From Candidatus Dormiibacterota bacterium (GTDB taxonomy: Bacteria > Acidobacteriota > Polarisedimenticolia > Gp22-AA2), in the NCBI GenBank assembly GCA_035635555.1, contig DASQAT010000033.1, forward strand, positions 1 to 64,000: a stretch of DNA of 64,000 nt, read 5' to 3'. Of this stretch, positions 38,018-47,936 are shown piece after piece. Both the position numbers and the translations under genes were made by a program. How positions within the stretch are numbered: position 1 is the stretch's first letter; each line of letters begins with the position of its first letter. The notes below the pieces were generated by a model that saw nothing but the letters and a program-made list of their open reading frames with translations, was not told where the DNA came from and made no database searches.

Positions 38018-39848
38018 CGGTGACCGACTTGGCGAGGTTGCGAGGCTGATCCACGTCGCAGCCGCGCCTCAGGGCGATGTGATAGGCGAGGAGCTGCAGG
38101 GGGATGACGGCCAGGATGGGGGTCAGCAGGTCGGAGGCGCGCGGCACCGTGATCGTGCGGTCGGCGCGGCGCGGCACCTCGGTGTTCCCCTCGTCGGTCA
38201 CCGCGATGATGGCGCCGTCGCGCGCCCGGGCCTCCTCGATGTTGGCCATCATCTTCTCGTAGAGCGTGTCGCCGAACACCAGCGCCACGACCGGCAGGTT
38301 GCGGTCGATGAGCGCTATCGGACCGTGCTTCATCTCGCCCGCCGGGTACCCCTCGGCGTGGATGTAGGAGATCTCCTTCAGCTTCAACGCCCCTTCCAGC
38401 GCGATCGGGTAGTTGAGCCCCCGTCCCAGGTACAGGAAGTCGGGCGCCCGGAAGTAATCCTTGGCGATCTCCTCGATCTCGGCGTCCTTCGCGAGCACCT
38501 GCTCGATCTGCGTCGGAAGGTGCAGCAGTCCCTTGATGTGCTCCTTCGACTCGTCGCGGGTCAACGTCCCCCGCAGGAGGCCCAGGTGCAGCGCCTGCAG
38601 GAACAGGGCGGCGATCTGAGCCGTGAACGCCTTGGTCGAGGCCACGCCGATCTCCGGTCCGGCGTGCGTGTAGATCACTCCCTGGGCTTCGCGCGTGATC
38701 ATGGAGCCGACGACGTTGCAGACGGCGATCGTCTTGAGGCCGCGGGCGCGCGCCTCGCGTTGCGCCGCCAGGGTGTCGGCCGTCTCGCCGGACTGGCTGA
38801 TCACCTCGACCAGGTGATCCTTCTCGAGGATCGGGTTGCGGTAGCGGAACTCCGAGGCAAAATCGACCTCGACCGGCAGCCGCGCCAGGCGCTCGATCAG
38901 GAACTTGCCCACGAGCGCCGCGTGCCAGGAGGTCCCGCACGCGACCAGGTGGAGCTTCCTGCACGCGCGAAACTCCTCGTCGGTGATCTCCATCTCGTCG
39001 AGGAAGATCTGCCCGCTCTCCTGCGAGACCCGTCCCAGAAGGGTGTCGCGGATCGCGCGCGGCTGCTCGTAGATCTCCTTCAGCATGAAATGCTTGAAGC
39101 CGGCCTTCTCCGCCATGATCGGATCCCAGGTGATGCGCTGGGTCTTCTTGCTGACGGGCCGGCCCTGCTGATCCGTGGTCACGACGCCGCTCTCGGTGAT
39201 CACCGAGATCTCCCGATCGTCCAGGAAGAAGACGTCGCGCGTGTGGTGCAGGATGGCCGGGATGTCGGAGGCCACGAAGTACTCGTCCTTGCCCAGGCCC
39301 ACGACGAGGGGCGGACCGTTGCGCGCCGCCACGATCTTCATCGGGTCGTTCGCCGACACGGCGCAAAAGGCATAACTGCCCGAGAGGCGCGGAACCGCGC
39401 GCCGGACGGCGTCCTCGAACGACATGCCGGAGCCCTTGCGGACCTCTTCGATGAGGTGGGCGATGACCTCCGTGTCGGTTTCGGTCTTGAACGCGTGACC
39501 CTGGGCGGCCAGGTCCCGCTTCAGATCCTTGTAGTTCTCGATGATGCCGTTGTGGACCACGACGAGAGTGCCGCTGCAGTCGCGGTGCGGATGGGCGTTC
39601 TCCTCGGTCGGGCGGCCGTGCGTGGCCCAGCGCGTGTGGCCGAGCCCGAACGTCCCTTCGATCGTGGTGAGCCTGAGGTTCTCTTCCAGGTCGCGCAGCT
39701 TCCCGGCGCTGCGCACGACCTGGATGGAGCCGCCGTTGACGACCGCGATGCCCGCCGAGTCGTAGCCGCGGTACTCCAGCCGGCGCAGCCCGTCCAGCAG
39801 AACGGTGCTGACCCGCTTGTGGCCGATGTACCCGACGATCCCGCACAT
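38010..39848 (-). CDS. glmS: Glutamine-fructose-6-phosphate aminotransferase (isomerizing)
   Basis: GlmS makes glucosamine 6-phosphate, the committed step to UDP-GlcNAc. Cys2 of MCGIVGYIG is the N-terminal nucleophile of the glutaminase domain, so the start is ATG 39848 (612 residues). Two SIS domains follow, with [16 protein letters not shown] and the C-terminal end LAKSVTVE as in characterised enzymes. The upstream gap of 58 bases to glmU shows no glmS ribozyme that I can recognise. Confidence 0.97.
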   Translation of the reverse strand: MCGIVGYIGHKRVSTVLLDGLRRLEYRGYDSAGIAVVNGGSIQVVRSAGKLRDLEENLRLTTIEGTFGLGHTRWATHGRPTEENAHPHRDCSGTLVVVHNGIIENYKDLKRDLAAQGHAFKTETDTEVIAHLIEEVRKGSGMSFEDAVRRAVPRLSGSYAFCAVSANDPMKIVAARNGPPLVVGLGKDEYFVASDIPAILHHTRDVFFLDDREISVITESGVVTTDQQGRPVSKKTQRITWDPIMAEKAGFKHFMLKEIYEQPRAIRDTLLGRVSQESGQIFLDEMEITDEEFRACRKLHLVACGTSWHAALVGKFLIERLARLPVEVDFASEFRYRNPILEKDHLVEVISQSGETADTLAAQREARARGLKTIAVCNVVGSMITREAQGVIYTHAGPEIGVASTKAFTAQIAALFLQALHLGLLRGTLTRDESKEHIKGLLHLPTQIEQVLAKDAEIEEIAKDYFRAPDFLYLGRGLNYPIALEGALKLKEISYIHAEGYPAGEMKHGPIALIDRNLPVVALVFGDTLYEKMMANIEEARARDGAIIAVTDEGNTEVPRRADRTITVPRASDLLTPILAVIPLQLLAYHIALRRGCDVDQPRNLAKSVTVE

Positions 39849-39906
39849 GACGCACTCCACTATAAGTCCGGGCCGCGCGCGCCGCAAATCGGGATTCGAC
39901 CGGCTC

Positions 39907-41832
39907 CTAGCCCTTCTCCCTTTTTCTGCGCGCCACGGGACTGAAACGCTTCGCCCAGTCCTCCTTGATGACCTGTTCGGAGCGCGAGATCGCCAGGGCG
40001 TGGGAGGGGACGTCCTTGGTGATGGTCGAGCCCGCGCCGACGTAGGCCCCCCGCCGCACGCGCACGGGGGCCACGAGCTGGGTATCGCTGCCGATGAAGA
40101 CTTCGTCCTCGATGACCGTTCGCAGCTTCTGGACGCCGTCGTAGTTGCAGGTGATCGTGCCGGCGCCGATGTTGACGCTCCTGCCGATCTCCGCGTCTCC
40201 CAGATAGGTGAGGTGGTTCGCCTTGCTCCCCTGGCCCATGTGGATCTTCTTGGTCTCGACGAAGTTCCCGATGCGGGCCTGCTCGTCGAGGTGGGTGTCG
40301 GGACGCAGGTGGGCGAACGGGCCGATGCGACAGGCGCGTCCGATGCGGGACGACGACACGACGCAATACGGCAGGAGAATGGTGCCGTCCCCCACGACCG
40401 AATCGTCGACGCGCGAACCCATCCCGATCGTCACCCCCCGGCCGATCTCGGTCGCGCCGAGGAGCATGACACCCGGCTCGAGGACCGTGTCCTGCCCGAC
40501 CTTCACGTCCACGTCGACGAAGGTGGTCTCCGGATCGAGCACCGTGACCCCCGCTTCCATCAGGCCCAGCACCTTGCGCCGGTGCAGGGCGCGGGCGGCG
40601 GCGGACAGCTCGCGCCGGTCGTTGACGCCGAGCACCTCCTCGGCCTCCGGGTGCCGGAAGGCGGCCACCTTGTGACCGTCGCGCCGCAGGATCTCCACCA
40701 GGTCGGTCAGGTAGATCTCCCGCTGCGCGTTGTCGGCGCGCGCCCGCTTGAGAGGGTCCCACAGCCAGGTGGTGTCGACGCAGTAGATGCCGCAGTTGAT
40801 CTCCTTGATCGCTTTCTCCTCCACCGTTGCGTCCGCTTCCTCGACGATGCGGGACACGTCTCCGTTGTAGGTGCGGATGACCCGGCCGTAGCCGCCCGGG
40901 ACATCGACGACCGCGGTCATCAGGCTGAGGGGCGCCCCCGAGGCGCGATGGAAATCCACGAACCTGTGCAGCGTGTCCGGCCGCAGCGCGGGCAGATCGC
41001 CGTTGAGAATGAGCACGTCCCCCTCGTAGCCGAGGAGGTGCCCCTCGGCGGAGAGGACCGCATGCCCGGTGCCGCGCTGGGAGTCCTGATAGGCGAATCC
41101 GATCCGCTTGTCGGTCTCACCGACGGCGCGGCGCACCTCGTCCGCCTGGTTGCCCACCACGACGACGGTTCTGGACATGCCGGCCGCCCTCGCGGCCTCC
41201 ACCACGTGGCGCACCATCGGCCGCCCGGCGACGTTGTGGACGAGCTTGGTGGACTGCGACTGCATCCTTTTCCCCATCCCCGCGGCGAGGATCATGGCGC
41301 ACACCTGGCGCTTGCGCGGTGCCGTCGCGGTCCGCCGCGGCGGACGGCGGTCGATCGAGGACGCGGGGGCCGCGGAGGAGGCGACCGGCCGGAAAGTCTG
41401 CAGCCCGGCTGAGGGTCTCGGCGGTGCGTTGGCGGCGGACGCGGGTTGCGGGCGGCCGGGCGCTGGTGTCGCGCGCGCGAGGGCGGCGCCGGGACCGTTG
41501 CCCGGTGTGGCCGGCCCGGTCGGACGATTCTCGGCGACGCCTGGACGGCCCGGCGGAGCGCCCGGCCGCTGGAACGTCGCGGGCGTCGTCACGATGATCG
41601 GCGTGCCGCCGCGCGGCAGAATCCGGGTCGCCGCTGTCGCGGGCGGCTGCGGACGCCCGGGGCCCGCTGACGCGACCGCGCGCGCCGGCTTCCGGCGGGA
41701 GGCGGACGAGCGGGCAGCACGGCGACGCCTGGCCCGGATCGCCCGCGTGGGGCGGGCGGGGCGGGCCCTTCTCCGTCTGTTCGCCGGCCGATGCCGGCGC
41801 TCGCGTGGACCGCCCTTGCGCTTCGTGCTCAT
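39907..41832 (-). CDS. glmU: Bifunctional GlcNAc-1-P uridylyltransferase / GlcN-1-P acetyltransferase with long basic N-terminal extension
   Basis: GlmU acetylates glucosamine 1-phosphate and transfers UMP to give UDP-GlcNAc. The pyrophosphorylase domain begins only at about residue 179 ([11 protein letters not shown]), with LNGDLPAL and GTGHAV. The left-handed beta-helix acetyltransferase domain follows, with [21 protein letters not shown] and [13 protein letters not shown]. The first 178 residues are Arg/Pro/Ala-rich and disordered, which is not part of the usual 456-residue enzyme. The start at 41832 lies 16 bases after the previous stop. An internal start near MILAAG lacks a clear ribosome-binding site, so the extension is probably made. 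Confidence 0.9.
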   Translation of the reverse strand: MSTKRKGGPRERRHRPANRRRRARPARPTRAIRARRRRAARSSASRRKPARAVASAGPGRPQPPATAATRILPRGGTPIIVTTPATFQRPGAPPGRPGVAENRPTGPATPGNGPGAALARATPAPGRPQPASAANAPPRPSAGLQTFRPVASSAAPASSIDRRPPRRTATAPRKRQVCAMILAAGMGKRMQSQSTKLVHNVAGRPMVRHVVEAARAAGMSRTVVVVGNQADEVRRAVGETDKRIGFAYQDSQRGTGHAVLSAEGHLLGYEGDVLILNGDLPALRPDTLHRFVDFHRASGAPLSLMTAVVDVPGGYGRVIRTYNGDVSRIVEEADATVEEKAIKEINCGIYCVDTTWLWDPLKRARADNAQREIYLTDLVEILRRDGHKVAAFRHPEAEEVLGVNDRRELSAAARALHRRKVLGLMEAGVTVLDPETTFVDVDVKVGQDTVLEPGVMLLGATEIGRGVTIGMGSRVDDSVVGDGTILLPYCVVSSSRIGRACRIGPFAHLRPDTHLDEQARIGNFVETKKIHMGQGSKANHLTYLGDAEIGRSVNIGAGTITCNYDGVQKLRTVIEDEVFIGSDTQLVAPVRVRRGAYVGAGSTITKDVPSHALAISRSEQVIKEDWAKRFSPVARRKREKG

Positions 41833-41848
41833 CACCCGATGCCGCGTC

Positions 41849-42403
41849 CTAGAGCTCCTCCGGGTGGATCAGGTTCTGAAAATTTTCGTCGTCGCGCAGG
41901 GGCTCGAAATCGGGATCGTTGCGCGCGTAGATCCGGTTGGTGGTGTTCAGCTCGATCGCCTCGCGCAGGTGCTCGAGCGCCTCCCGGCGCTCTCCTTTCA
42001 GAGCCAGCGTCGAGGCCAGGACGTAGTGCACCTTCTCGTCCTTGGGAGCCGCCTGGAGAGCCTTCTCGAGGAGGCGGACCGCCTCTTCGTAGTCGGCCTC
42101 GTTCGCCCGGATGACCCCGTGGTAGAAGAAGTCCTCCGGCTTCCGCGGCTGAGGGTCCTTGCTGTCGAGCAGATTGCGGCAGATCCTCAGATAGACGTTG
42201 GCGCGATCGGTGAGCTCCTTCTCCTGGGGGAAGGAGCCGACGATCGCCTGGAAGCGCTCCAGGGCCTCGGAGTAGCTCTGCTTCTGGAGAAGGGTCACGC
42301 CGCGCTCGAACTCCTTCAGCGCCTTCTCGTGGATCATCCACGTGTTCGTGGGAGCAGTCCTCGCCGGCGTCTTGGTGATCTTCTTTGCTGGTGCCTTCTT
42401 CAT
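41849..42403 (-). CDS. TPR-containing protein
   Basis: This 184-residue soluble protein has a Lys/Ala-rich N-terminus and two or three TPR-like units: ALKEFERGVTLLQKQSYSEALERFQAIVGSFP and ADYEEAVRLLEKALQAAPKDEKVHYVLASTLALKG. The end, ARNDPDFEPLRDDENFQNLIHPEEL, is the common closing motif of TPR proteins. No signal peptide is seen. It directly precedes glmU and is probably the first gene of the glmU-glmS-yfhO run. ATG 42403 is chosen over 42454 because it begins the lysine-rich segment, but its ribosome-binding site is weak. Confidence 0.8.
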   Translation of the reverse strand: MKKAPAKKITKTPARTAPTNTWMIHEKALKEFERGVTLLQKQSYSEALERFQAIVGSFPQEKELTDRANVYLRICRNLLDSKDPQPRKPEDFFYHGVIRANEADYEEAVRLLEKALQAAPKDEKVHYVLASTLALKGERREALEHLREAIELNTTNRIYARNDPDFEPLRDDENFQNLIHPEEL

Positions 42404-42559
42404 TTCGTTAGCCCGTCCTGCCGGGAACGTCCCGGGTGGATTGGCCGCCAACACCGCGGCGCGTCAAGTTGGGAGTCATCGGAAGAGAAAAATGATTTGC
42501 AAACTGTCGATGCTAGCAAATGCTATCTTTAACTGTCAACGCGTGTTCGGAGCGCCGGG
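42404..42559. promoter_or_regulatory. AT-rich divergent intergenic region
   Basis: This 156-base gap separates the TPR gene (minus) from folK (plus) and is much richer in A/T than its surroundings around 42480-42540. It contains a repeated ATGCTA (in GATGCTAGCAAATGCTATC). The gap probably holds both promoters, but no hexamer pair with correct spacing is convincing. Confidence 0.4.
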
Positions 42560-43090
42560 ATGCCGACGAGATTGATCTTCATCGGTCTCGGCTCGAACCA
42601 GGGAGACCGTTCAGGTCACCTGGGGAGGGCTATCGAGGCCCTCCACGGGCGGGGTCTGGGTACCCTCCTGGTTTCCTCGCTCTACCGGACGGATCCAGTG
42701 GAAGTCATTGACCAGGAAGAGTTTCTCAATCAGGTGGTGGGTTGCGAGACGGCCCTCTCCCCGGAGCAAATCCTGGAAGTCTGCCTTCTCGCCGAACAGT
42801 CGATGGGGCGGCAGCGAACGCGCGACAAGGGTCCGAGACGCATCGATCTCGACCTCCTTCTCGCGGGGGAGGATGTCCGGGAGGAGGCCGCATTGAAGGT
42901 GCCGCATCCGAGGATGCATCTCAGACGCTTCGTTCTCGTCCCCCTGGTGGAGATCGCCCCCGCCGCCTGGCACCCGGTGCTCAGGACGACCGCCGCGGAG
43001 CTGCTCCGCATCTGCCCCGATCGGTCGCGCGTGGAGCGTCTCGACGCGCCCGCCCGGGAGTCCGAGGAGGGGCCGGACTTCCTGTTATAA
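42560..43090 (+). CDS. folK: 2-amino-4-hydroxy-6-hydroxymethyldihydropteridine pyrophosphokinase
   Basis: HPPK activates the pterin for FolP. FIGLGSNQGDR at the N-terminus, the Pro/Arg loop TRDKGPRRIDLDLLL and VPHPRMHLRRFVLVPLVEIAP are the family signatures. Its 176 residues fit the monofunctional form. The stop codon lies inside a TATAAT sequence that may drive the following kinase gene. Confidence 0.95.
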   Translation: MPTRLIFIGLGSNQGDRSGHLGRAIEALHGRGLGTLLVSSLYRTDPVEVIDQEEFLNQVVGCETALSPEQILEVCLLAEQSMGRQRTRDKGPRRIDLDLLLAGEDVREEAALKVPHPRMHLRRFVLVPLVEIAPAAWHPVLRTTAAELLRICPDRSRVERLDAPARESEEGPDFLL

Positions 43091-43091
43091 T
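43086..43091 (+). promoter_or_regulatory. Possible -10 element for the deoxynucleoside kinase gene
   Basis: TATAAT overlaps the folK stop codon and ends 27 bases before the kinase ATG. The -35 region lies in folK coding sequence and is a poor match, so the site is tentative. Confidence 0.35.
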
Positions 43092-43118
43092 GCGCGGCTC
43101 TCAAAGGGTCGTGGACGG

Positions 43119-43778
43119 ATGAATTTCAAGTTCATCGCTGTCGAAGGGCCCATCGGAGTCGGCAAGACGAGTCTCGTCGATCTCCTGGCCGAGCGTTTCG
43201 ATGCCGCCAGGGTCCTCGAGAAGGTCGAGAACCCGTTCCTGCACGATTTCTATCAGGACCGCCCCGGTGCCGCCTTCCAGTGCCAGCTGTTCTTCCTCCT
43301 GAACCGCTTCCGCCAGCAGCAGGAGCTCGCGCAGGGGCGTCTGTTCCAGAAGACCCTCGTCTGCGATTACATCTTCGCCAAGGACAAGATCTTCGCGTAC
43401 TTGAATCTGGATGACTCCGAGCTCATGCTCTACGAGAAGCTGTACGGGGTCCTGGAGCCGCAGGTGCCGCACCCCGACTTGGTCATCTACCTGCAGGCCC
43501 GGGACACGGTGCTGATGGAGCGTCTCCGGTCGCGGCGGAGGGATTACGAGCGCGAGATCTCGGAGGCGTATGTCGGCGAGCTGAACCGCGCGTACAATTA
43601 TTTCTTCTTTCACTACAACCGGACGCCGCTCCTGGTCATCGATACGTCGGAGATCGATTTCGTGAAGAGCCGCGACGACCTGGAGGAGCTGTTCCGGCAG
43701 ATCGAGACGATGCAGAGAGGGGTGCAGTACTACATCCCGCTCGGATCCCAGAAGGGACCGGGACTGGCGCGCGCGTAG
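43119..43778 (+). CDS. Deoxynucleoside kinase (dGK/dAK family)
   Basis: The 219-residue enzyme phosphorylates deoxynucleosides for salvage. The P-loop EGPIGVGKTSLVDLLAE is at residue 9. The DYIFAKDKIFA segment matches the ERS/DYxF region of bacterial deoxyguanosine/deoxyadenosine kinases, and the LID is RSRRRDYER. The specific base is not evident. It lies 28 bases after folK on the same strand. Confidence 0.9.
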   Translation: MNFKFIAVEGPIGVGKTSLVDLLAERFDAARVLEKVENPFLHDFYQDRPGAAFQCQLFFLLNRFRQQQELAQGRLFQKTLVCDYIFAKDKIFAYLNLDDSELMLYEKLYGVLEPQVPHPDLVIYLQARDTVLMERLRSRRRDYEREISEAYVGELNRAYNYFFFHYNRTPLLVIDTSEIDFVKSRDDLEELFRQIETMQRGVQYYIPLGSQKGPGLARA

Positions 43779-43866
43779 GCCGGCTCCCCCCTCGCATCGG
43801 CAGCGCAACGTAGCGTTCGATTCCCTCGACCGGCCGCACCCGCGCCGGAGGGGAGAAGGAGGTCCG

Positions 43867-44730
43867 ATGACCCGTCCGTCCGTCACTCCACCCACACGCA
43901 TCACCGTCCCTGAGGTGCGCGCCGCCCGTGCGGGCGGCCGCAGGATCGTCATGCTGACCGCCTACGATTACCCGACCGCGCGCATCCTGGACGCCGCCGG
44001 TATCGACATCCTCCTCGTCGGCGACAGCCTGGGGAACACCGTCCTCGGCTACGAGAGCACGCTGCCGGTCACCATGGAGGAGATGCTCCACCACACCCGC
44101 GCCGTGGCGCGGGCGGCCCGGCGCGCCCTCGTGGTCGGCGACATGCCGTACCTGTCGTTCCAGACCGGCAGGCGCGACGCGATCAGGAACGCCGGCCGGT
44201 TCCTCAAGGAGGGGGGCGCCGCGGCGGTGAAGATCGAGGGAGGGCGCAAGAGGGCCGACCTGGTGAGGGCTCTCCTCGACGCAGAGATCCCGGTCATGGG
44301 TCACATCGGTCTGACACCGCAGTCGGTGCACCTGATGGGCGGCTACCGCGTCCAGGGGAAGAAGGTGGACGAGGCCCGCGTCCTGGTGGACGATGCCGTG
44401 GCCCTGGAGGAGGCCGGCGTCTTCGCGCTCGTCCTCGAGGGGATGCCCGAGAACGCCGGGCGCGCGATCACCGAAGCGGTCTCCATCCCGACCCTGGGCA
44501 TCGGAGCCGGACGCTTCTGCGACGGCCAGGTGCTGGTGTTCCACGATCTCGTGGGCCTGGGTGAAGGCACGCCGCCGAAGTTCGCGAGGCGCTACGCGAG
44601 GATCGGCGACGAGATCGCCGCGGCGGTCGGGCGCTTCATCGCCGACGTGCGGGACGGATCGTTCCCCTCCGAGGCCGAGATCTACTCCGCTCCGGCGGTG
44701 GTGGACCAGCGCCAGGCCGGACGATCGTAG
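43867..44730 (+). CDS. panB: 3-methyl-2-oxobutanoate hydroxymethyltransferase
   Basis: PanB makes ketopantoate from 2-oxoisovalerate and methylene-tetrahydrofolate. MLTAYDYPTARILDAAGIDILLVGDSLGNTVLGY, GDMPYLSF, KIEGG and GHIGLTPQSVHLMGGYRVQGK are all present. It starts after a strong AGAAGGAGG site and precedes panC by 14 bases. FolD, a supplier of its one-carbon donor, is encoded nearby. Confidence 0.97.
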   Translation: MTRPSVTPPTRITVPEVRAARAGGRRIVMLTAYDYPTARILDAAGIDILLVGDSLGNTVLGYESTLPVTMEEMLHHTRAVARAARRALVVGDMPYLSFQTGRRDAIRNAGRFLKEGGAAAVKIEGGRKRADLVRALLDAEIPVMGHIGLTPQSVHLMGGYRVQGKKVDEARVLVDDAVALEEAGVFALVLEGMPENAGRAITEAVSIPTLGIGAGRFCDGQVLVFHDLVGLGEGTPPKFARRYARIGDEIAAAVGRFIADVRDGSFPSEAEIYSAPAVVDQRQAGRS

Positions 44731-44744
44731 GGCACGCACCCCCC

Positions 44745-45596
44745 ATGGTGATCAGCGCCACGGTCGCGGACCTGCGCAGGTTCACGAAAGCCGCCCGCGC
44801 CGCGGGAAAAAGGATCGGGCTGGTGCCCACGATGGGTGCGTTGCACCGAGGCCACCTGTCTCTGATCGAGCGGGCCCGCGCCGAGTGCGACGCGGTCGTG
44901 GTGTCGATCTACGTCAATCCCCTGCAATTCGGGCCTCAGGAGGATTACCGCGCCTACCCGCGCGATCGGAAGCGCGACGAGGAGCTCCTGCGCGCGGCCC
45001 GGGCCGACGTCCTGTTCGTCCCCGGGGACGAGGAGATCCATCGGCCGGGGCACCGGACCCGCGTGGAGGTGGAGAGGATGCAGGACGTCCTGTGCGGCAG
45101 GAGCCGCCCGGGCCATTTCCGGGGCGTGACCACCGTGGTCATGAAGCTGCTGGCGATCGTCGGCCCCGACGTCGCCTTCTTCGGAGAGAAGGACGCGCAG
45201 CAGCTGAGAATCGTCCGGCGCATGGCGCTCGACCTTCACCTGGAAGCCCGGATCGTCTCCTGTCCCACCGTGCGCGAGGAGGACGGTCTCGCCCTGTCGT
45301 CGCGGAACGCCTACCTCGGCCCGGAGGAGAGACGCGCCGCCCCGGTGCTGTACCGGTCCCTCCGCTCCGCGGCCGCGGCGTTTTGTGCCGGCGAGTCCGG
45401 CGCCGGGCGCCTGGTCGACGTGGCGCGCGGAGCGATCGCCGCCGAGCCGCTCGCGCGTCTCGACTACGTCGAGGCCGTGGACGGGGAGACTCTCGAGCCG
45501 CTCACGGTCGCCCGTGCCGGGACCCTCATCGCCGCGGGCGCCTGGTTCGGCCGCGCGCGCCTGATCGACAACGTCACGCTTTCGATGGATGTCTAG
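44745..45596 (+). CDS. panC: Pantothenate synthetase
   Basis: PanC ligates pantoate to beta-alanine with ATP. The nucleotide-binding PTMGALHRGHLSLIERAR (HxGH motif), VSIYVNPLQFGP and FFGEKDAQQLRIVRRM are intact, and the 283-residue length is normal. It is the second gene of a panBC operon. Its stop codon overlaps that of the convergent coaE gene through a shared CTAG. Confidence 0.97.
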   Translation: MVISATVADLRRFTKAARAAGKRIGLVPTMGALHRGHLSLIERARAECDAVVVSIYVNPLQFGPQEDYRAYPRDRKRDEELLRAARADVLFVPGDEEIHRPGHRTRVEVERMQDVLCGRSRPGHFRGVTTVVMKLLAIVGPDVAFFGEKDAQQLRIVRRMALDLHLEARIVSCPTVREEDGLALSSRNAYLGPEERRAAPVLYRSLRSAAAAFCAGESGAGRLVDVARGAIAAEPLARLDYVEAVDGETLEPLTVARAGTLIAAGAWFGRARLIDNVTLSMDV

Positions 45597-46303
45597 ATCG
45601 CCTCGGAGAGCGCCTGGAGGTCCAGCTGCAGGTGGCGGAAGACGGCGCGGGCGCGCGTTTCCGTGGCGGCGTGGCCGGGCGTGGTGTCGATCGCGTAGTG
45701 GGCGACCTTGAGCTTCTCCTTCGTGTCGATCTGGACCGCGATGCGCGCGCGCGCCTCGTCCTCGGCCAGACCGTCGCGCTTGATGATGCGATCGAGCTGG
45801 ACCTCGGCGCCGCAGTGGACCACTACGACGCGGTGGTAATCGCGGTAGAAGCCGGTCTCGATGAGAAGCGCGGCGTTACTGACCGCGATGCGTCCCTGTC
45901 CGGTGTCGGCGAGGAGCTCGACCAGGTTCGCCTCCTCCTTGCGGATCAGAGGGTGCAGGATCGATTCGAGCTCTGCCCGCCTTTCGGGATCGGAAAAGAT
46001 GATGCGGCCGAGCCGGGAGCGGTTGATGCTGCGATCCGGATTCAGGATCGCCTCGCCGAACACCCGGGCCACCGGCTCGTAGGCGGGGCCGCCGGTCTCG
46101 ACCAGGCGATGGGCGATCTCGTCCGCGTCCAGGATGGTCGCCCCCAGGGTGGCGAAGATGCGCGCCACGGTCGATTTCCCGGTGGCGATGCCGCCCGTGA
46201 GGCCGACCCGCAGCACGAACGGCTTGGATCGCACCACGGCGGGGTCGCGCCCCTGGCCGAACGGCAGCGAGGCCCCCGGCGGCAGATCGGATCCCTGGGT
46301 CAT
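45593..46303 (-). CDS. coaE: Dephospho-CoA kinase
   Basis: CoaE performs the last step of coenzyme A synthesis. The P-loop GLTGGIATGKSTVARIFATLGATILDADEIAH is near residue 33, and HPLIRKEE is also characteristic. The start is ATG 46303, overlapping the folD stop (ATGA), giving 236 residues with an unusual 30-residue leader before the P-loop. The much longer open frame runs antisense through folD frames and is not real. Confidence 0.94.
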   Translation of the reverse strand: MTQGSDLPPGASLPFGQGRDPAVVRSKPFVLRVGLTGGIATGKSTVARIFATLGATILDADEIAHRLVETGGPAYEPVARVFGEAILNPDRSINRSRLGRIIFSDPERRAELESILHPLIRKEEANLVELLADTGQGRIAVSNAALLIETGFYRDYHRVVVVHCGAEVQLDRIIKRDGLAEDEARARIAVQIDTKEKLKVAHYAIDTTPGHAATETRARAVFRHLQLDLQALSEAI

Positions 46304-47232
46304 CGGCCGGCCGGCCGGCGGCGCAGGCGCGCCGCGCGCAGCGTGTTCCGCAGCAGGCAGGCGATCGTGAGAGGGCCGACCCCCCCCGGCACCGGCGTCA
46401 GGAAGGCCGCGCGCTCGGCGGCTTCGACCGGATGCACGTCCCCGACCAGGGTGTACCCGCGTTCGCGCACCTGCCGAACGCGCGGAGAGTCGGCCCCGAA
46501 GATCGAGGCCGCGGCCCCGGCGTCGTCCAGCCGGTTCACGCCCACGTCGATCACCGTCGCCCCCGGCTTGATGTGCTCCCCCCGGAGGAAGGCGGGGCGG
46601 CCGATGGCCGCGATCAGGAGATCGGCCCGCGCGGTGAACGAGGCCAGGTCCGGTGTCTTCGAGTGGCACACGGTCACGGTGGCGTCGCGCTGCGTCAACA
46701 GGATGCTGATCGGCCGCCCCACGATCTCGCTGCGGCCGACGACGACGGCGTGCAGGCCGGCGACGGGCAGGCGGCTGCGTTCGAGCAGGTCGATGATCCC
46801 CGCGGGTGTGCAGGGCACGGGCGCGTCCAGCTTCATGAGCAGCCGGCCGGCGTTGAGCGGATGCAGGCCGTCGACGTCCTTCCCGGGATCCAGTCCGAGC
46901 AGGACCGCCATCCGGTCGAGCCCGCGCGGCAACGGGAGCTGCACCAGGATCGCGTCGATGTCGGGGTCGTCGTTGAGCAGCCGGATGCGGTCCAGGAGCC
47001 GGTCCTGGCCGATCGTGGCCTCGAGACGCACCGCGTCCGATCGGATCCCCACCTCGGCGCTGGCGGCGACCTTGTTGCGCACGTAGACCTGCGAGGCGGG
47101 ATCGTCCCCGACCAGGACGGCGGCCAGGCGCGGGGCCCGGCCGGTGGTCGCCTTCAGATCGGCGACCTCGCGGGCGACCTCGGCCCGGATCGCCCGGGCC
47201 ACGGCCGCCCCATCGAGGCATTGCGCCGGCAC
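46300..47232 (-). CDS. folD: Methylenetetrahydrofolate dehydrogenase / methenyltetrahydrofolate cyclohydrolase
   Basis: This bifunctional enzyme interconverts one-carbon tetrahydrofolate forms. It has the catalytic-region QVYVRNKVAASAEVGI, the QLPLP motif, the NADP region VVGRSEIVGRPISILLTQRDATVTVCHSKT and the C-terminal TPVPGGVGPLTIACLL. The 310 residues are slightly longer than average because of an Arg-rich C-terminus. It is followed by coaE with a four-base overlap. Confidence 0.96.
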   Translation of the reverse strand: MPAQCLDGAAVARAIRAEVAREVADLKATTGRAPRLAAVLVGDDPASQVYVRNKVAASAEVGIRSDAVRLEATIGQDRLLDRIRLLNDDPDIDAILVQLPLPRGLDRMAVLLGLDPGKDVDGLHPLNAGRLLMKLDAPVPCTPAGIIDLLERSRLPVAGLHAVVVGRSEIVGRPISILLTQRDATVTVCHSKTPDLASFTARADLLIAAIGRPAFLRGEHIKPGATVIDVGVNRLDDAGAAASIFGADSPRVRQVRERGYTLVGDVHPVEAAERAAFLTPVPGGVGPLTIACLLRNTLRAARLRRRPAGR

Positions 47233-47239
47233 GTTGGCG

Positions 47240-47884
47240 TCACTCCTTCGAAGGCTGCTTGTGGAAGTTGAACGACACGGTGCGCGTCTCGGTGCCGATC
47301 TGCAGGAAGGAAAAGTGCAGCTGCAGATCCCTCCACTTCGCGGGGAACGGACCGAACACCAGGAGACGCTCCAGGCTCGTGCCCCGCGCGATGGTCGTGC
47401 CGCTGTCGAAGACGATCGGCGCGAGGCGATCGAAGACCCGCTCCGGGTCGGAGAGTCCGGCCATCTCGGCGCCGCGGTACAGATCGGTCAGGTCGACCGG
47501 GAAGTCCTGGGTCTTCCGATCCGTGAGGAGCACGACGTTCTTGGGCTGAAACTGGACGTCGGAGCCGGACCGGTTGTTGAAGGAGACCCGGAAGGCGTTG
47601 TACATCTCGGGCCGGCCGGGACGGACCGCGAACGGGTCGGGCATCGCGGGGGCCATCGCTCGGACGAACGCGGCGCGTGCGCCGGGCTCCAGATATTCCA
47701 CGGCGATCGTCATCTCGCCGAGCGCCGCGCGGGCCACGGGATTGCCGGCTCCGGCCTTGACGTCCTTTCTGGAGTAGACCCCGGCCAGCACGCGGTAGGA
47801 GTCGGTATCGCGCGGCGCCGCCAGGGCGTACACGCCGGCGGCGACAGCCAGCAGCGCGAGGACGGCAGGGGGCACGCGGCGCAT
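47240..47884 (-). CDS. Membrane-anchored or exported protein of unknown function
   Basis: The 214-residue protein has an N-terminal hydrophobic segment (AVLALLAVAAGVYALAA) that can be a signal anchor. The rest is a probable beta-rich domain with VSFNNRSGSDVQFQPKNVVLLTDRKTQDFPVDL, close to the pattern of DUF-type extracytoplasmic proteins with a surface binding fold. No family is recognised. It ends seven bases before folD and may be co-transcribed with it. Confidence 0.65.
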   Translation of the reverse strand: MRRVPPAVLALLAVAAGVYALAAPRDTDSYRVLAGVYSRKDVKAGAGNPVARAALGEMTIAVEYLEPGARAAFVRAMAPAMPDPFAVRPGRPEMYNAFRVSFNNRSGSDVQFQPKNVVLLTDRKTQDFPVDLTDLYRGAEMAGLSDPERVFDRLAPIVFDSGTTIARGTSLERLLVFGPFPAKWRDLQLHFSFLQIGTETRTVSFNFHKQPSKE

Positions 47885-47936
47885 GGGGCGCTACGTTAAC
47901 ATACTGGGCGCCGCGGCGGAGCGGGGAGCGGGCGCG

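Noticed and set aside
39849-39906. glmS ribozyme
   Set aside because: The gap before glmS is too short for the ribozyme and shows none of its conserved core.
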